A DNA stretch of 64,000 nt from Azorinus chamasolen (Eukaryota > Mollusca > Bivalvia > Cardiida > Solecurtidae). The stretch is from assembly GCA_963576725.1 (NCBI GenBank), contig OY755246.1:72905467-72969466 (forward strand), written 5' to 3'. The notes under the pieces were generated by a model that worked only from the letters and a program-made list of their open reading frames with translations, did no database searches and was not told where the DNA came from. Each line of letters starts with the position of its first letter. The stretch's first letter is position 1. Of this stretch, positions 33,583-44,191 are shown piece by piece. The position numbers were made by a program, and so were the translations under genes.

Positions 33583-35180
33583 TCATCTACAGCGCAGCAT
33601 TTCAGCTGCAGAAGCGAGACCCAGTCTGAGAGACAACTGGGAGAAGAGACCCAGTTGAAAGGTGAGGCGCCGGCATCTCTCCTGCGAGGGGGAGTCAGAA
33701 AGAAGCTCCTCTGAGAGGGCTACTGACAAAATGACCATATTTGAGGCTACTGATTCTAACCCGGACACTATCAGAATCCAAAAGTGGAATTCGATCAAAG
33801 AGACCCAGGTGACTATCTACTGAGGCCGGAGGCCTCAGAGAAGAAGGAGTTACTAGGGTGCGCATAACCCTATTAGATACCGACCAACCTGCCGCCGGTC
33901 TAGAACGAAAATCAGTATCAATATCGGGAAGGCAAGTGTCCAGACCTCGGCAAGGAGGGAGTGCAGGTCTAGATTTCCTAGAGCTAGTCTGTTCACCCCT
34001 CTGTGTTTGGAGGAATAGAATCGATGAAACTACTCCATTGTAAGACGGAGGCGGGCATCTGGGGCAGACAGACAGAGGGCGGCAGAATGGAGAAACAGTC
34101 CTCGCATGCCTTGTCAAAGGAATTAAGAGTGGTTATCAGTATCTTCGAGAGCCTATGAAACAGAATCCTCTAATTCAGAGTTACCTGGAGTACCAAATTC
34201 TTGACAGAGGGGGTCCTCCGGGTTAGCTAGAATGGACAACACATCATCCTGATCAAAGGGATCCGGGTCTGGTCTGGTGGCCATTGGCGAAGGTGAGACT
34301 CTCAGAAAAGACGGACCCGAAACAGTGGTTGGTAAAACAACTGGAGTATGAGGGTCCAGAGGAAAATTCCCCACTGAAAAGACCCGAGGGTCATAGGAAG
34401 AGAGGACCCAGCTAAAAGGGGGATCAGTAGTCCTGTGAAGGACATCCCCTGTTCATAAGGAAGCTGAGTCTGGAGAGGTGTAGCCTGTCCGACTCTAGAT
34501 TAAAAAAGTGAACGGCGGGAGCGAGCCGGGGGAGAATCATAGGAAGACCTATGTCTCTTATAGCGACGGTGTCTAGGCTTAGAACTAGACCTGTGTCTAT
34601 ACGAGATCTAGAAGATCTAACAGGAGTCGGAGATTCCGCTCGGCAACTCAGCACGGCAGAGCTATGAGTATAATCTGGTACAAACTTTGAAGAAGTTTGA
34701 CCAATCGAAAAAATAGGGTGTGTAGTTGAAACGGTAGAGAATGACACACACGAACTAATTCCAAGAAGATGAGTATGCCCGGGTAAAACTTCCGAGGAAT
34801 AACTCATGGTAGCACCGGTTTGCGGAGGTTGCGCCGAATAAAACATCGGGGAAGAAACTACTGCCGCACCGGTTGTAGTATGCCCGGGTGAACTAGTTGA
34901 ACCGGGTGTAGAAATACTACTTGGTACTAACTTCGCAATATGACCGGTTGACCCGTAGCGAAGCGTGCCAATTCCAGAAACAGGCCTAATGCCTGATCTG
35001 CCCAGATGTAAGCACCGGGTAACCAGATGTAAACACTGGTAGACCAGAGGCAAGAGCCGGGAACCCGGATCCAGTCAACATGGTGGATAAGACCGGGTGA
35101 ACTGGAAGGGGTAGCCTGGATAAACCAGGTAAGACCCCGCTGGGTGAAGCCGAGTGAGAGGAACCCGAAGGTTTAGTCAC
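33583..35180 (-). pseudogene. DIRS gag-like region, fragmented
   Basis: Several short minus-strand frames lie between the RT and the Penelope insertion: 35053-34424 (209 codons, rich in Ser, Pro, Thr), 34374-34153 with DPDPFDQDDVLSILANPEDP, and 34117-33583 with LGLFSQLSLRLGLASAAEML. Position upstream of the RT and low-complexity acidic and Ser/Pro-rich composition fit a DIRS ORF1 (gag). No zinc knuckle is seen. Identity rests mainly on position. Confidence 0.5.
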
Positions 35181-35346
35181 TGGCAGAGGAACATTTTCTG
35201 GCCAGAAGAGAGACCCTCATCCCGGAATCGACGTTGGGACTTTACCAGCAGCTAGCTGCTGGATCGAAGACACAGACAAGCAGCTGGAAGAAACATTTTT
35301 GTTAGAAACAAGAGACTTCTTTGCCAGCTTGCCTGTAATACTATTG

Positions 35347-36204
35347 AAGAAAATATTCCAAAATAGGGAATTAATATAATACATAAATACTTGAACTGCT
35401 CCGATCTAATATTTCGACCACTAAGGGCCTTTTTCAAAGATTATCATGTCAAAATACACGTCACATTTTTGTACCATGCATTCAGCCATAAAATCAAAGA
35501 GAATAATGTTGATCCAGCGTCATGGTGACATTGGGTTGTTATTTAAAATGTCATGACGTCATCAAAATGACGTCATCAAATGACGTCATGGGTGCAACGA
35601 CGTCATGCATGAATTAGGGCATTATACTCTTTGATGTTACAGCCAAATGGTCTGTATGTTCTCAGCCTCCATATCCAATCAGTTTCATGGATCTGTCTTT
35701 CAATTCTACATGCATGGAACATCCGTTTCAAAACTACAAATCTCATATCATCACTGCTATGACCACCGATTCCAAAATGTCTGTTTATTGGCTTCTCTCT
35801 CTCATGCCTCACATCACTCAAATGTTCTTTCATTCTCTCCCGAATTTCTCTCTCAGTTTCACCGACATACACCATTGTATCGCATTTACTGCATTTAATG
35901 GCATATACTACATTTCTTTCTCTACAGTTAATATTGGTAGACACATTGTAAACTGATTGCCTATTTGTGTCACTAATACTTGACATTTCAAGAAAACTGC
36001 AAGTAGCACAACCCTGTGAACAGACTGTATTGCTTGGTCTAACAATCCGGTTAGTTTTTGAATGCATCAGTGTGTCACATAGATTTTTATCACGCCTGAA
36101 TGCTACGATTGGCAGTTGTTCAACAATCGTGTATTTTGACATGATAATCTTTGAAAAAGGCCCTTAGTGGTCAAAATATTAGATCAGAGCAGTTCAAGTA
36201 TTTA
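35347..36204 (-). mobile_element. Penelope-like element fragment inserted in the DIRS element
   Basis: An 858-base insertion is bounded by a 13-base direct repeat, TGTAATACTATTG, at 35334-35346 and 36205-36217. Inside, an endonuclease frame is bracketed by 81-base inverted repeats (35380-35460 and 36128-36208) with about two mismatches (CTCCGATC/CTCTGATC, TTTCGACC/TTTTGACC). Penelope-like elements are known for terminal repeats in direct or inverted arrangement and for 5' truncation, which fits a copy with only the C-terminal endonuclease left. No reverse transcriptase is present. Confidence 0.8.
35603..36142 (-). CDS. GIY-YIG endonuclease domain of a Penelope-like element, intact frame
   Basis: A 179-codon frame. 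It begins MSKYTIVEQLPIVAFRRDKN, the junction region that follows the RT thumb in Penelope polyproteins, then a Cys pair motif CSQGCATCSF, then NVVYAIKCSKCDTMVYVGET, where VYAIKC and YVGET are the GIY-YIG counterparts and KCSKC is the CxxC finger typical of the group. REIRERMKEHLSDVRH supplies the catalytic Arg, and the C-terminal RQIHETDWIWRLRTYRPFG is the family's conserved tail. No stop or frameshift is seen, so the fragment is young or protected. The ATG lies inside the inverted repeat, so the protein originally extended further N-terminally. Confidence 0.85.
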   Translation of the reverse strand: MSKYTIVEQLPIVAFRRDKNLCDTLMHSKTNRIVRPSNTVCSQGCATCSFLEMSSISDTNRQSVYNVSTNINCRERNVVYAIKCSKCDTMVYVGETEREIRERMKEHLSDVRHEREKPINRHFGIGGHSSDDMRFVVLKRMFHACRIERQIHETDWIWRLRTYRPFGCNIKEYNALIHA

Positions 36205-36613
36205 TGTAATACTATTGTCAGACCTAGCCGGGGTAGCCGAACGCCGAGTAGCATGACAAATCCCCAGGTCTTGGGAGACCAGGCAGAAGAGAACTGACAG
36301 GGGTCCTCAGCGGAGCATCCGAAGCAGGTGAGACACGCAGTAGCATGCGTGTCCCATTCTGCAGCAAAATGCCCGCAGGTAGCTTTGTGCTAAGAAGACA
36401 TGTGCTAAGTGCACAAAGGTGAAATACACGCAGGAAAAAAGTGAATGAACACACAAAATGGTACATGCAGAGTATTAAATATAATTGTAGTAGGATACAA
36501 AATCCGGAATAGCAGCTGAAGACAAGGACAGAAGACAGTCAAAAGGTCTGGAACAGCTAGCAAGGTTGAAAACTCGGGAGGCTGAATAAACGTGAACATT
36601 AATGGCGAACTGG

Positions 36614-36770
36614 AAATAACCAATGACTGTAACATGCTAGGAGCATTATGATAATGAGGTATGGCTAACGGGCGGGCCATACGGTATATGCGGTACTTTT
36701 TTATTCCGGTCACAAGGTATAAATAAATAACCTAAGCATATTTCACAGTAGGTAATGTATTTTGCTACAA
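36614..36770 (-). repeat. DIRS inverted terminal repeat, right
   Basis: Inverse of the left terminal repeat: ACATGCTAGGAGCATTATG, GGCTAACGGGCGGGCCATAC, AACCTAAGCATATTTCACAG, extending outward through GTAATGTATTTTGCTAC, which on the left side appears at 30032-30055. Confidence 0.9.
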
Positions 36771-37420
36771 AAATCACAGGAGTACAATTTCAGATGGTAT
36801 TTAACAATAAAGAAGAACTTAAGTAAACAAGAGGGCCATGAGGCCCTGAAGCGCTCACCTGAGATAACCCCAGGGGGCGGGGCCATTTTTGACCAAGTAG
36901 TCATCATTTGTACAACCTTGGTAGAGAACCACAAGGCAAAGCAGTATGCCATTAATTAAAGGTCTAAGCCTTATGGTTTCAGAGAAAAATAATATTTCAT
37001 ATCTTTTCCATGAAAAACTGATAAGCCTCAAGGCAGGGCCAAGTTTCGCTGAGAGGTCAGAGTCGTATGTTGAACATTCTTGGTTGAGGACCACATGCCA
37101 AGCTACATATTTGTAGAGGACCATTAGATCATGTTACATACCAACCATCAAAGGTCTAGGCCTTACGGTTTCAGAAGATTTTTAAAGATTTTCCTATGAA
37201 AAACTGGTAAGCCCAAGGGCAGGGCCGTTTTTGGCCCAGGGGTCATAATTTGAACAATCGTTGTAGAGAACCATTACATCATGCTACATACCAAATATCA
37301 AAGGTCTAGGCCTAACAAATTCAGACAAGAAGATTTTTAAAGATTTTCCTATGAAAAACTGATAAGCCCTTGGGCGGGGCCATTTTTGGCCAAGGGGTCA
37401 TAATTTGAACAACTTATGTA

Positions 37421-37680
37421 GAGGACCATTTTCCTATGAAAAACTGATAAGCCCTTGGGCAGGGCCATTTTTGGCCAAGGAGTCATAATTTGAACAACTT
37501 ATGTAGAGGACCATTTTCCTATGAAAAACTGACAAGCCCTTGGGCGGGGCCATTTTTGGCCAAGGGGTCATAATTTGAACAACTTATGTAGAGGACCATT
37601 TTCCTATGAAAAACTGATAAGCCCTTGGGCGGGCCATTTTTGGCCAAGGGGTCATAATTTGAACAACTTATGTAGAGGAC
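37421..37680 (+). repeat. Array of shortened family A units, period about 85
   Basis: GAGGACCATTTTCCTATG recurs at 37421, 37506 and 37591, with the last copy reverting to full length at 37675. The units lack the ATCATGCTACATACC...AAGATTTTTAAAG part, so a deletion inside one unit was then amplified. Confidence 0.85.
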
Positions 37681-39701
37681 CATTAGATCATGCTACATAC
37701 CAAATATCAAAGGTCTAGGCCTTACAGTTTCAGAGAAGAAGATTTTTTAAAGATTTTCCTATGAAAAACTGATAAGGCCTTGGGCGGGGCCATTTTTGTC
37801 ATAATTTGAAAATCTTTGTAGAGGACCATAAGATCATGCTATTTGCCAAATACCAAAAGTCTAGGCCTTTACAGTTTCAGAGAAGATTTTCCTATGAAAA
37901 AGTGATAAGCCCTTTGGCGGGGCCATTTTTGGCCCGGATGTCATAATTTGAACAATCTTTGTAGAGGACCGTAAGATCATGCTATTTGCCAAATACCAAA
38001 AGTCTAGGCCTTACAGTTTCAGAGAAGATTTTCCTATGAAAAACTGATAAGCCCTTGGGTGGGGCCATTTTTGGCACGGGGTCACAATTTGAACAACTTT
38101 TGTAGAGCACCATTAGATCATGCTACATGCCAAATATCAAAGGTCTAGGCCTTACAGTTTCAGAGAAGAAGATTTTTAAAGATATTCCTATGAAAAACTG
38201 ATAAGCCCTTGGGCTGGCCATTTTTGGCCCAGGGGTCATAATTTGAAAAATCTTAGTAGAGGACCATTAGATCATGCTACATACCAAATATCAAAGGTCT
38301 ATGCCTTACAGTTTCAGAGAAGAAGATTTTTAAAGATTTTCCTATGAAAAGCTGATAAGCCCTGGCGCGGGGCCATTTTTGTCCTGGGGGTCATAATTTG
38401 AACAATCTTAGTAGAGGACCATTAGATGATGCTACATACCAAATACCAAAGGTCTATGCCTTACAGTTTCAGAGTAGAAGATTTTTAAAGATTTTCCTAT
38501 GAAAAACTGATAAGCCCCGGGCGGGGCCATTTTTGGCCCAGGGGTCAAATTTGATCAATTGTAGTAGAGGACCATTAGATGATGCTACATACCAAATATC
38601 AAAGGTCTATGCCTTACAGTTTCAGAGAAGAAGATTTTTAAAGATTTTCCTATGAAAAACTGATAAGCCCTGGGGCGGGCCATTTTTGGCCCGGGGGACA
38701 TAATTTGAACAATTTTTGTAGAGGACCATTCCATCATGCTACATACCAAATATCAAAGCTCTTGGCTTTGTAGTTCCAGAGAAGAAGATGTTTAAGTAAA
38801 TTGTTGACGCCCGCACGTACGCACGACGCCGGACATAGGATCATCCAAATAGCTCACCTTGGCATTTTGTGCCAGGTGAGCTAAAAATGACCACGCCCTC
38901 TGGCGGCCATGTTTTTTGCCGGATCAAAATTCTTTTAACAACTTAAACTTTTAAAGTCTATCAACTGAGAAACAGTTTGGTGAAAACTATATTCAAATCG
39001 GATAAGTCATGTTGGAGAAGAAGATTTTTCTAGATATTGTGTACAGTTGCCATGTCAACAAGACCGATGGCCCCACCCACTATCTTTTAACACCTTTTAA
39101 AGCACACACCCACAGTATGTATCTGACCAAGTTTGGTTACAATTGGGCAGTCGGTTTTAGAGAATAAGTCGTTTGAAATTGTTGACGGACAGACAGACGG
39201 ACAGACAGACAGACAGACGGCCGGACGCCGGACACAGGGGTATCACAATAGCTCACCTTGAGCACTTTGTGCTCTGGTGAGCTAAAAAACTGACAAGCCC
39301 TTGGGCGGGGCCATTTTTTGCCCGAGGGTCATAATTTGAACAATCTTTGTAGAGGACCAAAGATCATGCTACATACCAAATATCAATGGTCTAGGCCTTA
39401 CAGTTTCAGAGAAGAAGATTTTTGAAGGTTTTCCTATGAAAAACTGACAAGCCTTTGGGCGGGGCCATTTTTGGCCCGGGGGTCATAATTTGAACAACCT
39501 TTGTAGAGGACCATAAGATGATGCTACTTACCAAATATCAAAGGTCTAGGCCTTACAGTTTCAGAGAAGAAGATTTTTAAAGATATTCCTATGAAAAACT
39601 GATAAGCCCTTGGGCGGGGCCATTTTTTGCCCGGGGGTCATAATTTGAACAACCTTTGTAGAGGACCATAAGATCATGCTACATACCAAATATCAAAGGT
39701 C

Positions 39702-39971
39702 TAGGCCTTACAGTTTCAGAGAAGAAGATTTTTAAAGATTTTCCTATAAAAAACTGATAAGCCCCGGGGTGGGGCCATTTTTTGCCAGAGGGTCATAATT
39801 TGAACAATCTCTGTAGTGGACCATTAGATCATGCTATAGGCCTTACAGTTTCAGAGAAGAAGATTTTTAAAGATTTTCCTATAAAAAACTGATAAGCCCC
39901 GGGGTGGGGCCATTTTTTGCCAGAGGGTCATAATTTGAACAATCTCTGTAGTGGACCATTAGATCATGCTA
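39702..39971 (+). repeat. Tandem duplication, 135 bases
   Basis: TAGGCCTTACAGTTTCAGAG at 39702 recurs at 39837; both copies carry the private CCCCGGGGTGGGGCCATTT and CAATCTCTGTAGTGGACC variants. Confidence 0.85.
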
Positions 39972-40087
39972 CTTACCAAATATCAAAGGTTTAGGCCTTA
40001 CTGTTTCAGAGAAGAAGATTTTTAAAGATTTTCCTTTGAAAAACTGATAAGCCCTAGGGCGGCGCCATTTTTGGTCCGGGGGTCATA

Positions 40088-40234
40088 TTTATGGAGTAAA
40101 GTTTAATTGACCAATTTACTTGCAGCAGGCCAGATCTAAATAAAAATTTGCATCTGCCATAACCAAGAAGGCAGGCAATCCAGTTTTTATCAAAAAGTGC
40201 AAAGGGAGTTTTATGCTAAAAATAACCAGCCCAC
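40088..40234 (+). repeat. Dispersed block shared with 51895-52035
   Basis: TATTTATGGAGTAAAG, CCAGATCTAA, AGGCAATCCAGTTTTTATCA and AAAAGTGC occur in the same order at both places. Here it is followed by a B fragment; at the second place it is preceded by the end of a TTAA MITE. Confidence 0.7.
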
Positions 40235-40595
40235 TGTTAAAAACAACAGCCTGCTTTGGAAAATTGGCTACCCCTGGGGTTTAGCCAATTTTGACCCCAG
40301 GGGTATGATTTATATAACTTTTGTAGAAGACTGTTACATGATGTTATGTGCCAAATATTAAAGCTGAGAACCTTCCTGTTTCAGAGAAGATGATTTTTAA
40401 AGTTTTCACAATTGTTTCTATTGAAAAGTGGCCACCCCTGGGGTTGGGCCAATTTTGACCCCTGGGGCATAATTTATATAACTTTTGTAGAGGATCTGAA
40501 TGAACATGATTCTATGTGCTGAATATGAAAGCAGAGAGCCTTCCAGTTTCAGAGGAGAAGAATTTCAAAGTTTTACTATATGTTTTTATAGACAA
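40235..40595 (+). mobile_element. Family B fragment, no ends
   Basis: Two to three B units (CATAATTTATATAACTTTTG, CCCCTGGGGTTGGGCC). The start variant CAACAGCCTGCTTTGGAAAA recurs at 44994 and 50590, marking a B subfamily. Immediately after it, AAAAGGGCCATTGGCC and ATCGCTCACC look like a decayed A/B-type 5' end. Confidence 0.65.
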
Positions 40596-40969
40596 AAGGG
40601 CCATTGGCCTTATATCGCTCACCTGAGTTACAGTAATATATTGTCAATGTTAATTTTTCAGTGGACAACATTTCTAGTAGATGATAGAAGCTTAGTGCAC
40701 TGCTTTCACCCTTTCACTGCTGAATAAACTTGAACTGGATTCAGATCTAATACCAAGTGACTGGTTGACCAAGATCTAAACTGTTTACAACTTGTGCCAA
40801 TTTTGCCTTCGGTCAAAATGCATAAAACTGGTCTTTGAGAAATTCAAATGAAGTCAATAAAGCTATGCAATTATACCTTGATCCAGGTATATAGGCAAAT
40901 AAAGTGCTAGGCAGTACATAATGCCAGTTTTTGTGTTCAATGACCAATAAAAATATCTTTAAAAATCTT
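40596..40969. other. No recognised gene
   Basis: Intronic AT-rich DNA between two repeat fragments. No coding frame or named repeat was recognised. Confidence 0.55.
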
Positions 40970-41364
40970 TTAACCCTTTCCCTCATATAAACCTGTTTTT
41001 ACGCATTAGCAAAAAGAGTAGACCCAGATCAGAAGACTCCTATGGAAGCTGTCTGATCAGGGTCTGCTCTGTTTCTTTTGACACAATATAGATCTGATTC
41101 TACAGTTTTTGTCAAAGCTAAAACTTCTCTTCACAAAAATTATATGTTTTACGCATTAAAATAAGAGTAGACCCAGATCAGACGGCTCCTACAGAAGCTG
41201 TCTGATCAGGGTCTGCTCTGTTTGCATTTGACAAGATATAGATTTGATTTTACAGTTTTTATCAAAGTTAAAACTTCTCTTTATGGAAATAACATGTTTT
41301 TACGCATTAGCAAACAGAGTAGACCCAGATCAATTTTTGTCAAAGCAAACAGGTAAAGGGTTAA
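40970..41364 (+). mobile_element. TTAA MITE with the palindromic centre triplicated
   Basis: Bounded by TTAACCCTTTCCCTCATATA and AGGTAAAGGGTTAA. The segment ACGCATTAGCAAAAAGAGTA, CCCAGATCAG..., CTGATCAGGGTCTGCTCTGT, then TTTTGTCAAAG, occurs at about 40990-41110, 41145-41245 and (half) 41290-41350. The first two copies keep both palindrome arms. Confidence 0.8.
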
Positions 41365-41549
41365 TAGGTGTTTAGAAATAATTCTAGCTCTAGGTATGAA
41401 TATCTGATGATAAGTCAATTAAACGGGTCATTAGTTTTTTTTACAATTGAAATTGAGAAGAGTTAGTCATTTTTTGAGTAACATTAATTATTGATTGACA
41501 ATAATTTTGATTAACTTAAGGCATTATTTGTTTTAAAAATCAAATTAAA

Positions 41550-43256
41550 ACAAGAGATGTTTGTAAAACATGTATACCCCCCGACCCCCTGACCTTTGAT
41601 CTAGTGACCTCAACTATAGAGGTCATCTAGCGGTCATGACTAATCACCACAGCAACTTTGAATATCCTAAGCCAAACCACTGATCATTTATTGATCTGAA
41701 AACATTTCACTTATTAAGGTCATGGTGACCTTGACCTTTGACCTAGTGACCTCAACAACTTTAAGGGTCATCAAGTGGTCACAACCAACTACCACAGCAA
41801 GTTTGAAGATCCCGAACCAAACCATTGAGCAGTTATTAATTGGAAACCATTTCATCAGTTAAGGTCATGATGACCTTGATCTTTAACCTAGTGACCTCAA
41901 AATCAATAGGGGTCATCTAGTTGTCATGACCAACCACCTCAGCAAGTTTGAAGATCCTAAGCCAAACCCTTAAGCAGTTATTAATCGCAAACCATTTCAC
42001 CAGTTAAGGTCATGGTGACCTTGACCTTTGACCTAGTGACCTCAACAACTTTAGGGGTCATCAAGGGGTCACAACCAACCACCACAGCAAGTTTGAAGAT
42101 CCTAAGCCAAACCCTTGAGCAGTTATTGATCGCAAACCATTTCCCCAGTTAAGGTCATGGTGACCTTGACCTTTGACCTAGTGCCCTAAAAAACAATAGG
42201 GCTCATCTAGTTGTCATGACCAACCACCTAAGCAAATTTGAAGATCCTAAGCCAAACCCTTGAGCAGTTATTGATCAGAAACCATTTTACAAGTTAAGGT
42301 CATTGTGACCTTGACCTTTGACCTAGTGACCTCAAATACAATAGGGGCCATCCAGTTGTCATGACCAACTACAGCAGCAAGTTTAAAGATTCTAAGCCAA
42401 ACCCTTGAGCAGTTATTGATCGGAAACCATTTGACCATTTAAGAGCATGGTGACCTTGACATTTGACCTAGTGACCTAAAAAGAAATAGGGGTCATCTAG
42501 TGGTCATTACCAACCACCACAGCAAATTTGAAGATCCTAGGCCAAACTCTTGAGCAGTTATCGATCGCAAACCATTTCACCCTTTAAGGTCATGGTGACC
42601 TTGACCTTTGACCTAGTGACCTAAAAAACTATAGGACTAATCTAGTTGTCATGACCAACCACCTAAGCAAATTTGAAGATCCTAAGCCAAACCCTTGAGC
42701 AGTTATTGATCAGAAACCATTTTACCAGTTAAGGTCATGGTGACCTTGACCTTTGACCTAGTGACCTCAAAATCAATAGGGGTCATCCAGTGGTCATGAC
42801 CAACTACCACAGCAAGTTTGAAGATTCTAAGCTGAACCCTTGAGCAGTTATTGATCGGAAACCATTTAACCATTTAAGGTCATGGTGACCTTGACCTTTG
42901 ACCTAGTGACCTCAAAATCAATAGGGGTCATGTAATGGTCATGACCAACCACCACAGCAAGTTTGAAGATCCCATGCCAAACCCTTGAGCAGTTATTGAT
43001 CGGAAACTATTTCACCATTTTAGGTCATGGTGACCTTGACCTTTGACCTAGTGACCTAAAAAACAATAGGGGTCATCTACTTGTCATGACCAACCACCAC
43101 AGCAAGTTTGAAGATTCTAGGCCAAGTCGTTTATTAGTTATCGTTCGGAAACCATCGATCTACCGACCGACCGACAGACCGACCGACCGACCGACCGACC
43201 TACCGACCGACATGTGCAAAGCAATATACCCCCATTTTTTCAAAAGGGGGGTATAA
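41550..43256 (+). mobile_element. Family C element, second copy
   Basis: The 5' end is ACAAGAGATGTTTGTAAAAC with hairpin ATGTTT-GTA-AAACAT, then TATACCCCCC. It has about eleven C units, an ACCG microsatellite at 43158-43210, and the 3' end ATACCCCCATTTTTTCAAAA, GGGGGGTATA. The 5' TATACCCCCC is the exact inverse of the 3' GGGGGGTATA. It lies in the same GBE1 intron as the first copy. Confidence 0.85.
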
Positions 43257-43672
43257 TAAATACAATTAGTAGCAAGGAGAAAAGACTATCTCAAACACCT
43301 TTTTCTTTTTCTCTTTCTTTTTCTTTTTCTTTTTAAACACCTAAATTTCAACTAAATGCAATTAATGAAGACTCGCATAATAAAATTTATTAAAATAAAT
43401 GATCATAATGAAACTAAATATTTTTTTTCCCAATCACATAAATTAACTGCAGAAACAAATATAACATTGTGCAAAGACCTATGATAACATCTAGCTGTGA
43501 AATTCCCTGTGTAGCACCACAAATCACTCACACTACACATTATGGGGTTAATGGGTCAACATTCCTTTCAAAATGCCTTTAATTTTTCGTCTGCAACAAA
43601 AAGTTATTGTCATCTGCTTCAATTCTTAAAATAAACTTACTTTCATTTTTGTGCAAAAATATGGTTAAGATG
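43257..43672. other. No gene; (TTTTC)n tract
   Basis: A pyrimidine-rich TTTTC/TTTCTC microsatellite is at 43300-43336; the rest is AT-rich with no recognised feature. Confidence 0.6.
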
Positions 43673-43739
43673 ACAAACAGTTTGGATCCTGATGAGACGC
43701 TGCATTATGCACCCTCTCATCTGGATCAAAACTGTTTGC
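43673..43739. repeat. Type-2 palindrome
   Basis: AACAGTTTGGATCCTGATGA on the left and CTCATCTGGATCAAAACTGT on the right form the arms, with the centre GCATTATGC; then TTTGC. Related to 50202-50276, 48960-49035 and 21420. Confidence 0.75.
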
Positions 43740-43861
43740 ATAAGTAATCACAGTTTCACCACTAGCGTGCAAAGAGTTAAGAGTCATGCATTGACCTGGA
43801 GAGATTTTACTGCCCAGTGCAGTAACCTATTTACTGTAGTTTCTGATGTGAAGAAGTCTAT

Positions 43862-44040
43862 TTAACCCTTAATTTCCCTCATATAAACTTGTTTTCATGC
43901 ATCTGCAAACAGAGTAGACCCCGATAAGGTGGCTCCTATAGGATCAGGGTCTGCAGTTTGCTAATGGAATTTGATAGATCTGTTTCTATGCCTTCTAAAA
44001 CAGCTACACTGATCCACCTTCCATATTTTATTATAAATAG
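43862..44040 (+). mobile_element. TTAA MITE, left part with degenerate palindrome
   Basis: TTAACCC...TTTCCCTCATATAAAC, then GCAAACAGAGTAGACCCCGA, TCCTATAGGATCAGGGTCTG (right arm shortened), AATGGAATTTGATAG, and a decayed end CACCTTCCATATTTTATTA. Confidence 0.65.
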
Positions 44041-44191
44041 TTAAATAGAATAACTATTCAGGAGGTCCTAGAACTCCAATGCAGTTATCTCCCTTTGTCC
44101 CTTATGGCTATGCTGATGAGATAAGGGAAATAACTGTGAGGAAATTGCTAAGGCGGAACTTTTTAACTGTAGTTTCTGATGTTAAGAAGTC

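Larger units (their letters stand above)
29756..36770 (-). mobile_element. DIRS-like tyrosine-recombinase retroelement, decayed
   Basis: A 7-kb element read on the minus strand, in the long GBE1 intron. The order of recognisable parts from 36.6 kb downward is: gag-like region, reverse transcriptase, RNase H with a DIRS-type C-terminal extension, tyrosine recombinase, terminal repeats. This domain order, the absence of an integrase or LTRs, and the inverted terminal repeats (29797-29925 against 36614-36770) identify the DIRS order. The copy is dead: RT and RNase H are split over several frames, the RT catalytic box is changed, and the recombinase C-terminus is out of frame. A Penelope-like fragment is inserted at 35347-36204. 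The orientation matches that of GBE1. Confidence 0.88.
36827..40087 (+). mobile_element. Compound family A array with two internal terminal hairpins
   Basis: Starts ACAAGAGGGCCATGAGGCCC and runs as A units to a complete A terminal hairpin at 38850-38882, then continues with the CCCTCTGGCGGCCATG tail type to a second terminal hairpin at 39250-39283, then A units resume to 40087 without a new 5' end. Three elements are therefore superimposed, the inner ones having lost recognisable 5' ends. Private sub-arrays occur at 37421-37680 (85-base units) and 39702-39971. Confidence 0.75.

Noticed and set aside
35603..36142. Free-standing homing endonuclease or DNA-repair GIY-YIG nuclease
   Set aside because: The Cys motifs, the C-terminal RxIHETDWIWRLRTxRPFG segment, the flanking inverted repeats and the 13-base duplication fit a Penelope-like element better.
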